DNA of 32,589 nucleotides from Myxococcales bacterium (lineage in GTDB: Bacteria; Myxococcota_A; UBA9160; SZUA-336). The stretch spans positions 1-32,589 of the forward strand of contig JABSQV010000014.1 of assembly GCA_013215565.1 (NCBI GenBank). The letters run 5' to 3'. The stretch's first letter is position 1. Every line of letters begins with the position of its first letter. The notes beneath the pieces were generated by a model. The model searched no databases. It was not told the DNA's origin and saw nothing but the letters and a program-made list of their open reading frames with translations. Position numbers and translations under genes: made by a program. Below are positions 1-8,118 of the stretch, one piece after another.

Positions 1-377
1 ACCACACGCGCACCGGCACGCTGGAGTTCGAGACCTACGCGGCGACGCGCAGCGCGGCGGGATCGGCGACACGCTTTCGGGTGAGCCAGCTCCCGGAACC
101 GGGGCGAGTCTCGGTCCTCCGGGACGGCGCGCCTTACCAGGACTGGCGCACGCTCGAGGGCGACGCGATCGAGATCCAAAGCCAGGTCGGTACGCATCGT
201 TTCGAGGTCTACACGGGCTACGAGCGCGGACTGCTTGCTGCGCGGCGGTCCGGACCGGTGGCCGATGTTCGCACGGGCGGGGGGCCGCGTGGGCTCGCGC
301 CGCTTCGCACGAGCGAACTCGCCCCGGCGCTGGTCTCGTTGCGCTCCACCTCGCTCGGCTGCCCGTGCTGCGGCTGA
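1..377 (+). CDS. C-terminal end of an unidentified protein (partial at left edge)
   Basis: The frame is open from base 3 to a TGA at 375-377 and has no start inside the window that looks real, so this is the 3' end of a gene beginning to the left. Codons are strongly G/C-ending, as in a real gene here. The visible part reads like a beta-rich domain (motif VGTHRFEVYTGYE), followed after about residue 78 by a basic, low-complexity tail ending in CPCCG. That change of character could mean a frameshift near base 240 or simply a disordered tail. I do not recognise the family and assign no function. Confidence 0.5.
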   Translation, partial: HTRTGTLEFETYAATRSAAGSATRFRVSQLPEPGRVSVLRDGAPYQDWRTLEGDAIEIQSQVGTHRFEVYTGYERGLLAARRSGPVADVRTGGGPRGLAPLRTSELAPALVSLRSTSLGCPCCG

Positions 378-394
378 GGCGGTAAGTTCTGGGG

Positions 395-553
395 ATGGCA
401 GACATCGACATCCGTGCGCTGCCGGTACTCGACTCCCCGCCGTTCACCAGGGACCTAGCGCAGGCCAGGGCGCAGTTCGACGCGTACGGACTCTGCGTGA
501 TCCATGACGCGCTGACCATCGATGAGGTCGCCCGGATCGGACAGCGCCTCTAG
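395..553 (+). pseudogene. N-terminal remnant of a phytanoyl-CoA dioxygenase (PhyH) family gene
   Basis: An ATG at 395 opens a 52-codon frame ending in TAG at 551-553. The peptide contains the typical PhyH opening: a charged helix (DLAQARAQFDAYG), the strand LCVIHDAL, then IDEVARIGQRL. In intact relatives, including the two PhyH genes in this window, the matching segment comes before about 200 more residues carrying the HxD...H iron site. None of that follows here; about 80 bases later an unrelated hydrolase gene begins. I read it as a truncated gene whose 3' part was lost when the hydrolase region was joined on. A genuine small protein is possible but less likely. Confidence 0.55.
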
Positions 554-634
554 GCCTCGCGCCGAGGGTCAATCGAAATTCTGGAATGATGCGCGCGATC
601 CGGTCCATGGACCGCGATCTGGTAGGCTCCGCGC

Positions 635-1486
635 ATGGACCAACTCCACCGCGTGGCCGTTCCGGGAGAGATCGAGATCGAGTGCCAGGAGGCCGGGAGC
701 GGCCCGCGGCCGTTCGCGCTGGTCCACGGTTTCACGGGCTCGCGCGACGACTGGCGCGAGCACATGGGGCCGCTCGCGGAATTCGGCCGAACCCTGGCGG
801 TCGACCAGCGCGGCCACGGAGGCTCGTCGAATCCGGGTGACGCGGCGGGTTACACGCTGGATCAGCTCTGCGCCGACCTCGCCGCTCTACTGGGTGCGCT
901 CGATGCGGACCCCTGTGATCTGCTGGGCCACTCGATGGGAGGCATGGTCGCGCTCCGCTACGTGCTCGCGCATCCGGAGCGCACCAGTTCGCTGATCCTG
1001 ATGGATACCGCTGCAGGCGCGCTCGAGGTGCCGGAGCCGGCCCGCAAGCTGATGGAAGGCGTCGCCCAACTCGCGCGCTCGGCTGGGATGGCCGGAGTCG
1101 CCGGGATGATGCAGAGTGCGATGGAGGGCGGCGGGGGCTTCGGCGCGCCCCAGGTCGCAGCGGCGGATGCTTACGACACTTCGTTCGAACGCGTGCGGCC
1201 GAAGCTCGAGCAGATGGACCCGGAGGCCTTCGCGACACTCGGATCCGCGCTGTTCGCGGAAGCGCCCGTCGTCGATCGGCTCGGCGAGATCCGCTGCCCT
1301 ACGACCGTGATCGTCGGAGAGGCGGACCTGCCGTTCCGCGAGGCGTCGCAGGTGATGGCGGACGAGATCGCGGGCGCGGAACTCGTGGTGATCCCCGAAG
1401 CCGCGCACCAGCCGCAGCTCGAAAATCCCAAGGCCTGGCTCGATGCGGTCCAGGGCCACCTGCGGCGCGTGCGCGGGACGCGCTGA
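635..1486 (+). CDS. Alpha/beta-hydrolase fold enzyme
   Basis: This is a 283-residue cytosolic alpha/beta hydrolase with a complete catalytic triad. The oxyanion-hole motif LVHGFTGS lies near residues 29-36, the nucleophile elbow GHSMGG places Ser100, the acid is Asp231 (in VGEADLPF) and the base is His258 (in AAHQPQLE). The sequence VDQRGHGGS after strand 4 is typical of the esterase/epoxide-hydrolase-like branch. The cap domain (about 125-210) is Met- and Gly-rich. There is no signal peptide. It probably cleaves an ester, lactone or C-C bond in a small molecule, but the substrate is not evident. It converges on the PhyH gene downstream with a 21-base gap. Confidence 0.9.
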   Translation: MDQLHRVAVPGEIEIECQEAGSGPRPFALVHGFTGSRDDWREHMGPLAEFGRTLAVDQRGHGGSSNPGDAAGYTLDQLCADLAALLGALDADPCDLLGHSMGGMVALRYVLAHPERTSSLILMDTAAGALEVPEPARKLMEGVAQLARSAGMAGVAGMMQSAMEGGGGFGAPQVAAADAYDTSFERVRPKLEQMDPEAFATLGSALFAEAPVVDRLGEIRCPTTVIVGEADLPFREASQVMADEIAGAELVVIPEAAHQPQLENPKAWLDAVQGHLRRVRGTR

Positions 1487-1507
1487 GGCGACCCGGGAGC
1501 TCGCGGG

Positions 1508-2371
1508 CTACTTCTTCGGCTGGTTGCCCATTTTGTCCCAGAGCATTTCCGGGCGGACGTCCTGGCCGAGAAGCGTCAACGGGTGTTCGCGATCGACGTG
1601 TCCCATCAGGTTGCGGTAGAGCGAGTAGCCGATCAGTTCCTGGAGCCGGCGCGGATAGCTCGCGACGACTCCGGGATCGGTCCCGAGCATCAGGTTCTGC
1701 TGCTGCCGGCACCAACCGGCCACGAACTGGATCGAGAGCCCGTAGCGCTCCCGGTCGCGCGTGCTGTTGGTTCCACCGCCGTGCCAGGTCGAGCCGTGCA
1801 GGACGAGCACACTCCCGGCCGGCATCTCTGCCGCGATGTCCGCGTGGGTTTCGCCGGGCCGTGGGATGTCGGGATTCAAGTGTGAGCCGGGCACGAGCCG
1901 GGTGGCCCCGTTGTCGGCTTCGAAGTCAGTGAGCGCCCAGAGCGTCGTCACCAGCGTCGCGACGTGTGGCCGGGGCAGCGTGATCATGCCGTCGTCGGCG
2001 TGCAGGAGTTGCGGCGTTTCGCCCGGGCTGATGTGCATCGAGGTCGTGCCGGAGAGTAGGAAGTCCTCGCCCAGGATGGCGTCGATGATGCCGAGCACGG
2101 CCTCGTCCAGGACGAGTTCACGGAAGCGTCCGCTGCGCTGGATCAGGTTGAAGATCCGCCGCGTCTGGAAGCCTTCGAAATCATTCTTGCCGAACTCGAC
2201 CTGGTGTTCGGTCTCGACACGGTCGACTTCTGCGACCAGTGTGTCGCAGGCCTTGCGGTCCAGGACGCCGGTCACGATCGCGTAGCCCTCGGCATTGACG
2301 GCCTTTGCAACGGCTTGTGCAAGCTCGGGGTTCGAGGCCGGGATCGCGCCGCTGGTCGGGTTGGCACTCAT
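1508..2371 (-). CDS. Phytanoyl-CoA dioxygenase (PhyH) family protein
   Basis: This 287-residue protein has the PhyH double-stranded beta-helix layout of Fe(II)/2-oxoglutarate oxygenases. The iron ligands are readable: His124 and Asp126 in LLHADDG and the distal His197 in STWHGGGTN, with an Arg about 10 residues later (RDRERYG) that would bind 2-oxoglutarate. The family motif NGATRLVPGSH at about 154-164 is intact. The family hydroxylates acyl-CoAs, terpenoids and other lipophilic small molecules; the substrate here is unknown. Its ATG lies only 16 bases from the start of the divergent GNAT gene, so the promoters of the two must overlap each other or lie inside the opposite genes. Confidence 0.92.
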   Translation of the reverse strand: MSANPTSGAIPASNPELAQAVAKAVNAEGYAIVTGVLDRKACDTLVAEVDRVETEHQVEFGKNDFEGFQTRRIFNLIQRSGRFRELVLDEAVLGIIDAILGEDFLLSGTTSMHISPGETPQLLHADDGMITLPRPHVATLVTTLWALTDFEADNGATRLVPGSHLNPDIPRPGETHADIAAEMPAGSVLVLHGSTWHGGGTNSTRDRERYGLSIQFVAGWCRQQQNLMLGTDPGVVASYPRRLQELIGYSLYRNLMGHVDREHPLTLLGQDVRPEMLWDKMGNQPKK

Positions 2372-2387
2372 CCGCTAAGCCTAGTGT

Positions 2388-3098
2388 GTGTCGAAGCTTC
2401 TCGACAACCCCGTGTGGCACGCACTCAGGGGGCCGCAGTCCGAGTTCGCCGAGGGGGCCGCGGGTGGAGCGGCCCTGCGCTTTCGGAGAGCGGTTTCGAT
2501 CTTCACGGCCGTCGACCGCGTCGACGCCGCCGCCTGGGACGCGCAGGCTGAGCTGGTGGGTGCCGAAGGGATGGCCTTCCTGTTCCGGGATCGGGTTCCG
2601 GGCCCGCCCTCGGGCTGGAAGGAGGCCTTCCGCATTCCTACGCTGCAACTCGTCGCACGGAATCTCGCGCCCACCCCCGAGGTGCCGGTGGTGCGCCTTG
2701 GCGAAGACGACGTCGAGGAGATGCTCGCGCTCACCAAGCTCACCGAGCCCGGCCCGTTCCTGCGCCGGACCCACGAGCTCGGCAGGTACGTTGGGATCCG
2801 CCACGGGGGCCGGCTCGTGGCGATGGCGGGCGAACGTTTCCGGCTCCCGGGCTGGACCGAAATCTCGGCTGTCTGCACGCACCCCGACGCGCGCCGCAAG
2901 GGACTCGGGGCGGCGCTGAGTCTCTGGGTCGCCGGCCACATCCGCGAGCAGGGAAGCGAAGCGTTCCTGCACGTCGTAGAGACCAACCACACCGCTCTTC
3001 GCCTGTACGAGTCGATCGGATTCACACTCCGACGCAAGCTCGATGTCGTGGGCGCGCAGTGGATGGGTCCGACAGCGATGCCCGGGGGCCGAGCCTGA
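2388..3098 (+). CDS. GNAT family N-acetyltransferase (FR47-like)
   Basis: A GTG at 2388 opens a 236-residue protein. The C-terminal half is a GNAT fold: motif A runs from about residue 158 to 182, with the acetyl-CoA pyrophosphate loop RRKGLGAAL (Q/RxxGxG type). It is followed by motif B with VETNHTALRLYESIGF, the classic end of the fold. The first 100 residues are a less conserved N-terminal half, as in FR47-like acetyltransferases. It probably transfers an acetyl group to an amine, but no substrate can be named. It converges on the MelB-like symporter gene with a 45-base gap. Confidence 0.88.
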   Translation: MSKLLDNPVWHALRGPQSEFAEGAAGGAALRFRRAVSIFTAVDRVDAAAWDAQAELVGAEGMAFLFRDRVPGPPSGWKEAFRIPTLQLVARNLAPTPEVPVVRLGEDDVEEMLALTKLTEPGPFLRRTHELGRYVGIRHGGRLVAMAGERFRLPGWTEISAVCTHPDARRKGLGAALSLWVAGHIREQGSEAFLHVVETNHTALRLYESIGFTLRRKLDVVGAQWMGPTAMPGGRA

Positions 3099-3143
3099 GA
3101 AGAGTCTCGGGACGGGGTTCGAGGTCGAGCCCGCGAGCGATCC

Positions 3144-4634
3144 TCAGCCGGACCCGCCGGACCCGCCGGCCTCGCGCAGCGCGCCGGGATCGGCGTCGGT
3201 TTCGGGCGAAGTACCAGCAGCGCCATCGTGCTGTTCGAGCACCGCGCGCGTCTTGGCCTGCTGGGCGCGGTCGATTCGGTAGTAGCTGAATACGTAAATC
3301 GCGACCAGCGTGAGCAGTGCCGCGCCCAGGTTGAGCAGTCCCAGGTTGCGCACGGCCTCGAGCGGAACCTGGCTCGGCTCTGCCTGGAGCGGGAACGCGA
3401 TCAGGTCGAGGCCGATGCCTGCGGCCGCGTGACCCAGGCCGGAGGCGAGCTTTCCCGAAAACGAGGTCGCGCTGAAGAAGATCCCGCCCTGCGCGCGGCC
3501 GGAGTTGAGTTCGTGCTGCTCGGCCACGTCGGCCATCATCGAGCCGGCGGAAATAAAGCCGAGTGCCGCGATGCCCGCGTTGAGCGTGAGCACACAGAAG
3601 ATGATCGGCAGCAGGTAGGGCGAGCCGTTCTCGGGCATCAGGTCCAGCAGCCGCAGCGCGATCACGGAGTTTCCAACCACCGCGTTCACGAGCGCGGAGC
3701 CCACCAGCGTCGGCATCTTGTCGAAGCGCCGGTGCAGGGGCCCGACGCACGCGGTGCCCAACACGAAGCCCAGCGCGAAGGGCAGGGCCAGGAACTGCAG
3801 TTGGTTGGTGTTGAACTCCCAGAAGAACACGTTGATGTGCGTGGCCAGGGTCGCGACGATGCCGAAGAATACGCCGAAGAGCGTGAAGCCGATGAACAGC
3901 GACCGAAACGAGACCTCGCTCCAGGCCGACGCGAACTCGTGGCCGAGCCGGCGCACCGAGAACGGCTCGGGCACGGCCGGCGGCGGCGGCAGATTCGGGA
4001 TTTCGCGACGCGTGCCCCAGGCCGACCACCAGATCGTCACGAACATGATCACGGACCCGAACAGCGCGTAGCGCCAGTAGCCGGCCGGGTTCAGAAGACC
4101 GTTCTCGAAACCCTCGACCTCGGGGAAGAACAGCCGGTAGGAGAGTACGGTCGTCAGTACGCCGCCCACCACGGCGAGCAGCGTGCGGTAGGCCACGATC
4201 GAGGTGCGCTCCTGGTAGTCGCGCGAGAGTTCGGCGCCGAGGGCGAGGTGGGGCACGTGGTAGAGGGTCATGGCCGCCCGTACCAGGATCGCGAACGAGG
4301 TGAGCCACGCGAACAGGCCGAATTGGCCGAGTCCGTCGGGGGGCAGGAAGAGCAGCAGCCAGGTGATCGCGAGCGGGCCCGCGGCCGCGTACATGAACGG
4401 ATGACGGCGTCCCCGCTTCGAGCGCCAGTTGTCCGAGAGCGAGCCCGCGAGCGGATCGGTCACTGCGTCGAAGACCAGCGCGATCAGCACGGCCGTCCCC
4501 GCGAGGGTGCCCGACAGCCCCAGCACCTGCGTGAAGTAGAAGAACAGAAACGCGTTGAAGCCCTGGTTCTTGATCTGCTCCGCTACCTGGCCGATGCCGT
4601 AGGCGAACTTGGTGCCGACGCTGAGCTTCGCCAC
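3144..4634 (-). CDS. GPH/MelB-type MFS symporter
   Basis: A 496-residue membrane protein with about 12 hydrophobic segments, of the glycoside-pentoside-hexuronide (MFS_2) family. The N-terminal segment begins FAYGIGQVAEQIKNQGFNAF, and helix 2 carries Asp56 and Asp60 in FDAVTDPLAGSLSD. These match the spacing of the cation-binding aspartates 55 and 59 of MelB, so Na+ or H+ coupling is likely. The cytosolic loop RSKRGRRHPFM follows as expected. The start is GTG at 4634 with GGAGG about 11 bases upstream. The C-terminus is a hydrophilic tail ending in Gly-Ser repeats. It lies 86 bases downstream of the DUF7064-like gene, probably in one operon. Relatives near oxygenase genes often move sterol- or terpenoid-like compounds rather than sugars, but the substrate is not determined. 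Confidence 0.9.
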   Translation of the reverse strand: MAKLSVGTKFAYGIGQVAEQIKNQGFNAFLFFYFTQVLGLSGTLAGTAVLIALVFDAVTDPLAGSLSDNWRSKRGRRHPFMYAAAGPLAITWLLLFLPPDGLGQFGLFAWLTSFAILVRAAMTLYHVPHLALGAELSRDYQERTSIVAYRTLLAVVGGVLTTVLSYRLFFPEVEGFENGLLNPAGYWRYALFGSVIMFVTIWWSAWGTRREIPNLPPPPAVPEPFSVRRLGHEFASAWSEVSFRSLFIGFTLFGVFFGIVATLATHINVFFWEFNTNQLQFLALPFALGFVLGTACVGPLHRRFDKMPTLVGSALVNAVVGNSVIALRLLDLMPENGSPYLLPIIFCVLTLNAGIAALGFISAGSMMADVAEQHELNSGRAQGGIFFSATSFSGKLASGLGHAAAGIGLDLIAFPLQAEPSQVPLEAVRNLGLLNLGAALLTLVAIYVFSYYRIDRAQQAKTRAVLEQHDGAAGTSPETDADPGALREAGGSGGSG

Positions 4635-4720
4635 CTGGTTCAGGGCCTCCGGGATCGTAGGTGCATCGGGGCGGGAGTATACGCGAGCGTTCTAGGTGCG
4701 GAGCGAGCGCGGTTCGCGCC

Positions 4721-5851
4721 TCAGGGCGCCTTGGCGCCGGGCTCGTGGAATCCGTGCGGGTGGTAGGTGCCGACCACGAGGTTTTCGAGCAGGCCGTAGC
4801 CGACTTCGCCGGTGGAGAGTTCGAAGCGGCAGAGCGTTTCGTAGAGCGGCCCGAGCGCGGCGCGGGCGTCCGCGCTGCTCACGTCGTAGGTCTTCCCCTC
4901 GACCTTGAGTTCGCCCTGGTACATGCCGTGCGCCCAGTCGGGCTGCGGGATGTATCCCGAACCCGCCGCGAGATACAGGGTGCGGAGCGGCGTGCACTGG
5001 ATCGTGACCATCTTGCCGTCTGGGTCCTCGACCTCGACCCGGGCGCTCTGGAGTTCGCGGGTTCCCGACTGGTACTCGAAGTGGAAGCTCGGCGAGCCCA
5101 TCTGCCGGATCTCGCCCCCACTCGCGAAGTTCCGCACGTGCGCCGACTCTTCGACGTGGCGGTTTCCGTCCTGGTCCTCCTCGGCAAACAGCTTGTAGAG
5201 GGAACCATCCTCGACCTGAACCGGAATCCAGGTATGGAAGAAGCCCCCGAAGCCCGATGCCGCGGCCTTGACGCGGATCCCGGGCGGTTCCGGCTCGCCT
5301 ACGCCCCGGATTCCCCAGGAGCGGTCGCGCACCCCGCGCCACAGGTCCGGCGTGACTTCGTAGGAACGGCCGCCGACTTCGAGTTGTCCGCTCCAGCCGC
5401 CGACCTGCGAAAAGCGCGAGGTATCCATGTGGACGCGTCCGTGCGGCATGCGCTGGAAGGTCTTGGGTTCTTCGAGGGCGGGGACGGTGCCTTCGAAGCG
5501 CAGGTCGAAGGCCAGGCCCCACTCGTTCGACTCGCAGAACACGCGGACCTGTTTCAGCCCCTCGATTACCTCGAAGCCGAAGGGGCCCACCCGCGAATTC
5601 AAGCGATCCGCTCCGAGTTCCCGGGAAGCGCGCACGACGTAGATCGTGTCGCCGTGCGAGACCGACACGAAGGCGTCGGTGGTCCCGAGATTCGGGTACT
5701 GGCCCATCCCCGTGATCAGGAAGAGTTCGTCGCTCGAGGCGTGCATGTTGAAGTAGTAGCGGTCGTAGAAGTTGCGATCGCTGGTGAAGACGTGATCGAA
5801 GGTCTCGCAGGTCTGGTGTGCGAGGTATTCGTCCATGGGGCTGAGGGGCAT
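4721..5851 (-). CDS. DUF7064/AttH-CrtC lipocalin-like beta protein
   Basis: This 376-residue soluble protein consists almost entirely of beta strands. I place the start at the ATG at 5851, which has AGGAA seven bases upstream, rather than nine codons earlier. The middle holds WRGVRDRSWGIRGVGE (about residues 170-185), a segment typical of the AttH/hydroxyneurosporene-synthase (CrtC) lipocalin-like superfamily to which the DUF7064/7065 proteins belong. Members are common in actinobacteria and deltaproteobacteria near lipid and sterol enzymes, and their reaction is unknown. CrtC itself adds water to carotenoids, so a role in binding or modifying a hydrophobic ligand is plausible but unproven. 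No signal peptide is visible. The GPH symporter gene follows on the same strand. Confidence 0.7.
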   Translation of the reverse strand: MPLSPMDEYLAHQTCETFDHVFTSDRNFYDRYYFNMHASSDELFLITGMGQYPNLGTTDAFVSVSHGDTIYVVRASRELGADRLNSRVGPFGFEVIEGLKQVRVFCESNEWGLAFDLRFEGTVPALEEPKTFQRMPHGRVHMDTSRFSQVGGWSGQLEVGGRSYEVTPDLWRGVRDRSWGIRGVGEPEPPGIRVKAAASGFGGFFHTWIPVQVEDGSLYKLFAEEDQDGNRHVEESAHVRNFASGGEIRQMGSPSFHFEYQSGTRELQSARVEVEDPDGKMVTIQCTPLRTLYLAAGSGYIPQPDWAHGMYQGELKVEGKTYDVSSADARAALGPLYETLCRFELSTGEVGYGLLENLVVGTYHPHGFHEPGAKAP

Positions 5852-5929
5852 GGCGGTTCCTTTCTGGGTGCGCCGCAAGGATAGGAGAAACGGCCGGTCT
5901 TTTGGGTCCGGGCCCGCGGGTCCCTAGGT

Positions 5930-6232
5930 CTCGCCGGGCTCGAGCTCGAAACCGACGTCGTCTACGGCCGTTCAGTCGCCCAAGCACCGGGTCAGTCTGC
6001 GGACGATCCGCACGCTCCAGGCACACGCTACCGGGGCGCTGGGCAGCTAGATCGACGCGCTCGACCCGACCCTCTGGAACAACGACTACGTGGAGTTCAG
6101 CAACGAACCCGGCCCGAATGCCTTCCCTCGACCGAGGTCGCCGGCGGTTCTGGCGCCGCTCTCGCTGTCGCCGGTCGCACGCGCTCCGCTCTCTACCCGA
6201 TGTGCGAGGAGTTGCTACGTTTCGGCGCTTGA
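5930..6232 (+). pseudogene. Decayed coding stretch with an in-frame stop and a frameshift
   Basis: No intact gene occupies about 380 bases between the DUF7064-like gene and the ABC exporter. One plus-strand frame reads protein-like text (RTIRTLQAHATGALGS, a TAG stop at 6048-6050, then ALDPTLWNNDYVEFSNEPG). The sense-like reading then moves to another frame (TEVAGGSGAALAVAGR...SALYPMCEELLRFGA) and ends at TGA 6230-6232. Joining the two gives a continuous, plausible C-terminal domain, so I interpret the stretch as the end of an inactivated gene. The family is not recognised. The last stop overlaps the proposed TTG start of the exporter (TTGA), as if the two had once been translationally coupled. 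Confidence 0.35.
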
Positions 6233-8067
6233 GCAACCCCTCCCACAGCCCCCGGCCCGCGTCTGCCGCGGAGCGCACCTCGCTGCGCGAAGTGCTGGCG
6301 TTCGTCTGGGGTTACTGGCGCGCCGTCCCCTGGCGGGCGGCCGCGATGCTGTTCGGGACGGCGCTGGGCGTACTCCTCGAGGTCCAGATTCCACGGGTGT
6401 CGGCCGAGCTGGTGGTGGTCACCGAGGCGCACCTGTCGGGCGCGGCGGACCCGGGTGCGGCCTGGCGGACGGCCGCCACCCTGGTCGCGCTCTTCGCCGT
6501 GGTCTTCAGCGTCAAGCAGCTGTACCTGCGCAACTGGATGTACATGGCATCCGAGGTCATGCAGCGGCTCGTGGCCGATGGCTTCCGCCAGGTCCAGCGC
6601 TTCAGCCTCGACTGGCACTCCAACCACTTCGCGGGCTCGACGCAGCGCAAGATCACGCGCGGCATGTGGGCCTACGACACGTTGGCGGACACACTGGTCA
6701 TCGATTTGGGTCCCGCCACCGGGCTCCTGCTGGGCTTCACGGGTGCGATGCTGCTGCGTGATCCGTGGCTCGGGATCTACTTCGGGGTCTCCGTGAGCGT
6801 CTTCCTGGCCACCAGCATCGCGCTGTCGCTGAAATACGTCGCGCCCGCGAACCAGGTTTCGAACGACGCAGACACCGCCGTCGGCGGCGCGCTCGCAGAC
6901 GCGATCACTTGCAACTCGGTCGTCAAGTCGTTTGGCGCCGAGCCCCGCGAGGACGAACGCTTCGAGGAGACCAGCCGGACCTGGCGCGACGTGTCTCGCC
7001 GCGCCTGGCTCCGCAGCATGGATGCCGGGGCCGTGCAATCGCTGATGCTCGTGTTGCTGCTCGCAGGCCTGTTGAGTCTGGTGCTGTTCCGGCCTGCGGT
7101 CACGATGGACAAGGTCGGGGGTGCGGTCTACGTGATCGCGACCTACCTGGTCGTGCACGGCTACCTGCGCAACATTGGCTGGCAGGTGCGCAATGCCCAG
7201 CGCGCGATCAACGAACTCGACGATCTGGTCGAGCTCTCCACGACCGAGCCCCAGGTCGACGACCGCCCCGGCGCACCCGAGTTTCGCCCCGGCCCGGGAG
7301 CGATCCGTTTCGAGAACGTGAGTTTCGGCTATTCCAATCAGCCGGTCCGGCTCTTCCAGGGTCTAAACGTCGAGATCCGCGCCGGCGAGAAGCTCGCGTT
7401 GGTCGGCGAGTCGGGCTCGGGCAAGAGCAGCTTTGCCAAGCTGTTGCAACGGCTCTACGACGTGGACGGCGGTCGCGTGCTGGTCGATGGCCAGAACGTC
7501 TCGGGCGTCACGCAGGAATCCCTGCGGCGCGCGATCTCGATGGTCCCGCAGGAGCCGATCCTGTTCCACCGCTCGCTGGCCGACAACATCGGCTACGCCC
7601 GCCCGGACGCGGATCGCGCGATGATCGTCGAGGCCGCGCGCCGCGCCCACGCCCACGAGTTCATCGACAAGCTCGACCTCGGCTACGAGACGCTGGTCGG
7701 GGAGCGCGGCATCAAGCTCTCGGGCGGCGAGCGCCAGCGCGTGGCGATCGCGCGCGCGATCCTGGCCGACGCTCCGATCCTGGTGCTCGACGAGGCGACT
7801 TCGAGCCTCGACTCGATCACTGAGCAGCTGATCCAGGACGCGCTCGCGACGCTCATGGCCGGACGCACCGCGGTGGTGATCGCACACCGACTCTCGACCG
7901 TGCGCAGCGTCGACCGGATTCTCGTCTTCGACGATGGCTGCATCATCGAGGAGGGCTCGCACCAGACCCTGATGCTGCGCCCCGGTGGCGTCTACCGCAG
8001 CCTGGTCGAGATGCAGACCTTCGATGTTTCGGCCGAGAGCGAACTCGGGCAGCTCGACGCCGGCTGA
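6229..8067 (+). CDS. ABC transporter, fused permease-ATPase (MsbA-like exporter)
   Basis: A 612-residue half-transporter with the exporter domain order. A six-helix membrane domain spans about residues 25-325. The nucleotide-binding domain (about 355-600) has Walker A GESGSGKSS (393-401), Q-loop Gln441, signature LSGGERQR (497-504), Walker B ILVLDE (517-522) and switch His553 (IAHRLS). It would act as a homodimer in the inner membrane and export a lipid or other hydrophobic molecule using ATP. The start is uncertain: TTG 6229 gives a natural MSNPSHSPRP opening, and GTG 6202 is an alternative. The same frame is open back to 5902, but its Arg-rich translation there looks non-coding. The next gene converges on it. 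Confidence 0.9.
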   Translation: MSNPSHSPRPASAAERTSLREVLAFVWGYWRAVPWRAAAMLFGTALGVLLEVQIPRVSAELVVVTEAHLSGAADPGAAWRTAATLVALFAVVFSVKQLYLRNWMYMASEVMQRLVADGFRQVQRFSLDWHSNHFAGSTQRKITRGMWAYDTLADTLVIDLGPATGLLLGFTGAMLLRDPWLGIYFGVSVSVFLATSIALSLKYVAPANQVSNDADTAVGGALADAITCNSVVKSFGAEPREDERFEETSRTWRDVSRRAWLRSMDAGAVQSLMLVLLLAGLLSLVLFRPAVTMDKVGGAVYVIATYLVVHGYLRNIGWQVRNAQRAINELDDLVELSTTEPQVDDRPGAPEFRPGPGAIRFENVSFGYSNQPVRLFQGLNVEIRAGEKLALVGESGSGKSSFAKLLQRLYDVDGGRVLVDGQNVSGVTQESLRRAISMVPQEPILFHRSLADNIGYARPDADRAMIVEAARRAHAHEFIDKLDLGYETLVGERGIKLSGGERQRVAIARAILADAPILVLDEATSSLDSITEQLIQDALATLMAGRTAVVIAHRLSTVRSVDRILVFDDGCIIEEGSHQTLMLRPGGVYRSLVEMQTFDVSAESELGQLDAG

Positions 8068-8118
8068 CCGGCAGGGAGTTGCGAGGTCGCGTCCACGGCT
8101 GAGCGCCGCGTGTTGGCG

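Noticed and set aside
3155-3175. Short GGACCCGCC tandem repeat.
   Set aside because: It only encodes the Gly-Ser tail of the symporter and has two units.
3228-4766. A long 512-codon plus-strand frame opposite the MelB-like symporter.
   Set aside because: It is the antisense of a clear 12-helix transporter; its translation is rich in Arg, Glu, Gln and His with no domain, as expected for a shadow frame in GC-rich DNA.
5902-6228. The open frame upstream of the ABC exporter could be an N-terminal extension.
   Set aside because: Its translation is dominated by Arg, Ser and Pro, unlike any exporter N-terminus, while other frames of the same DNA give protein-like text.
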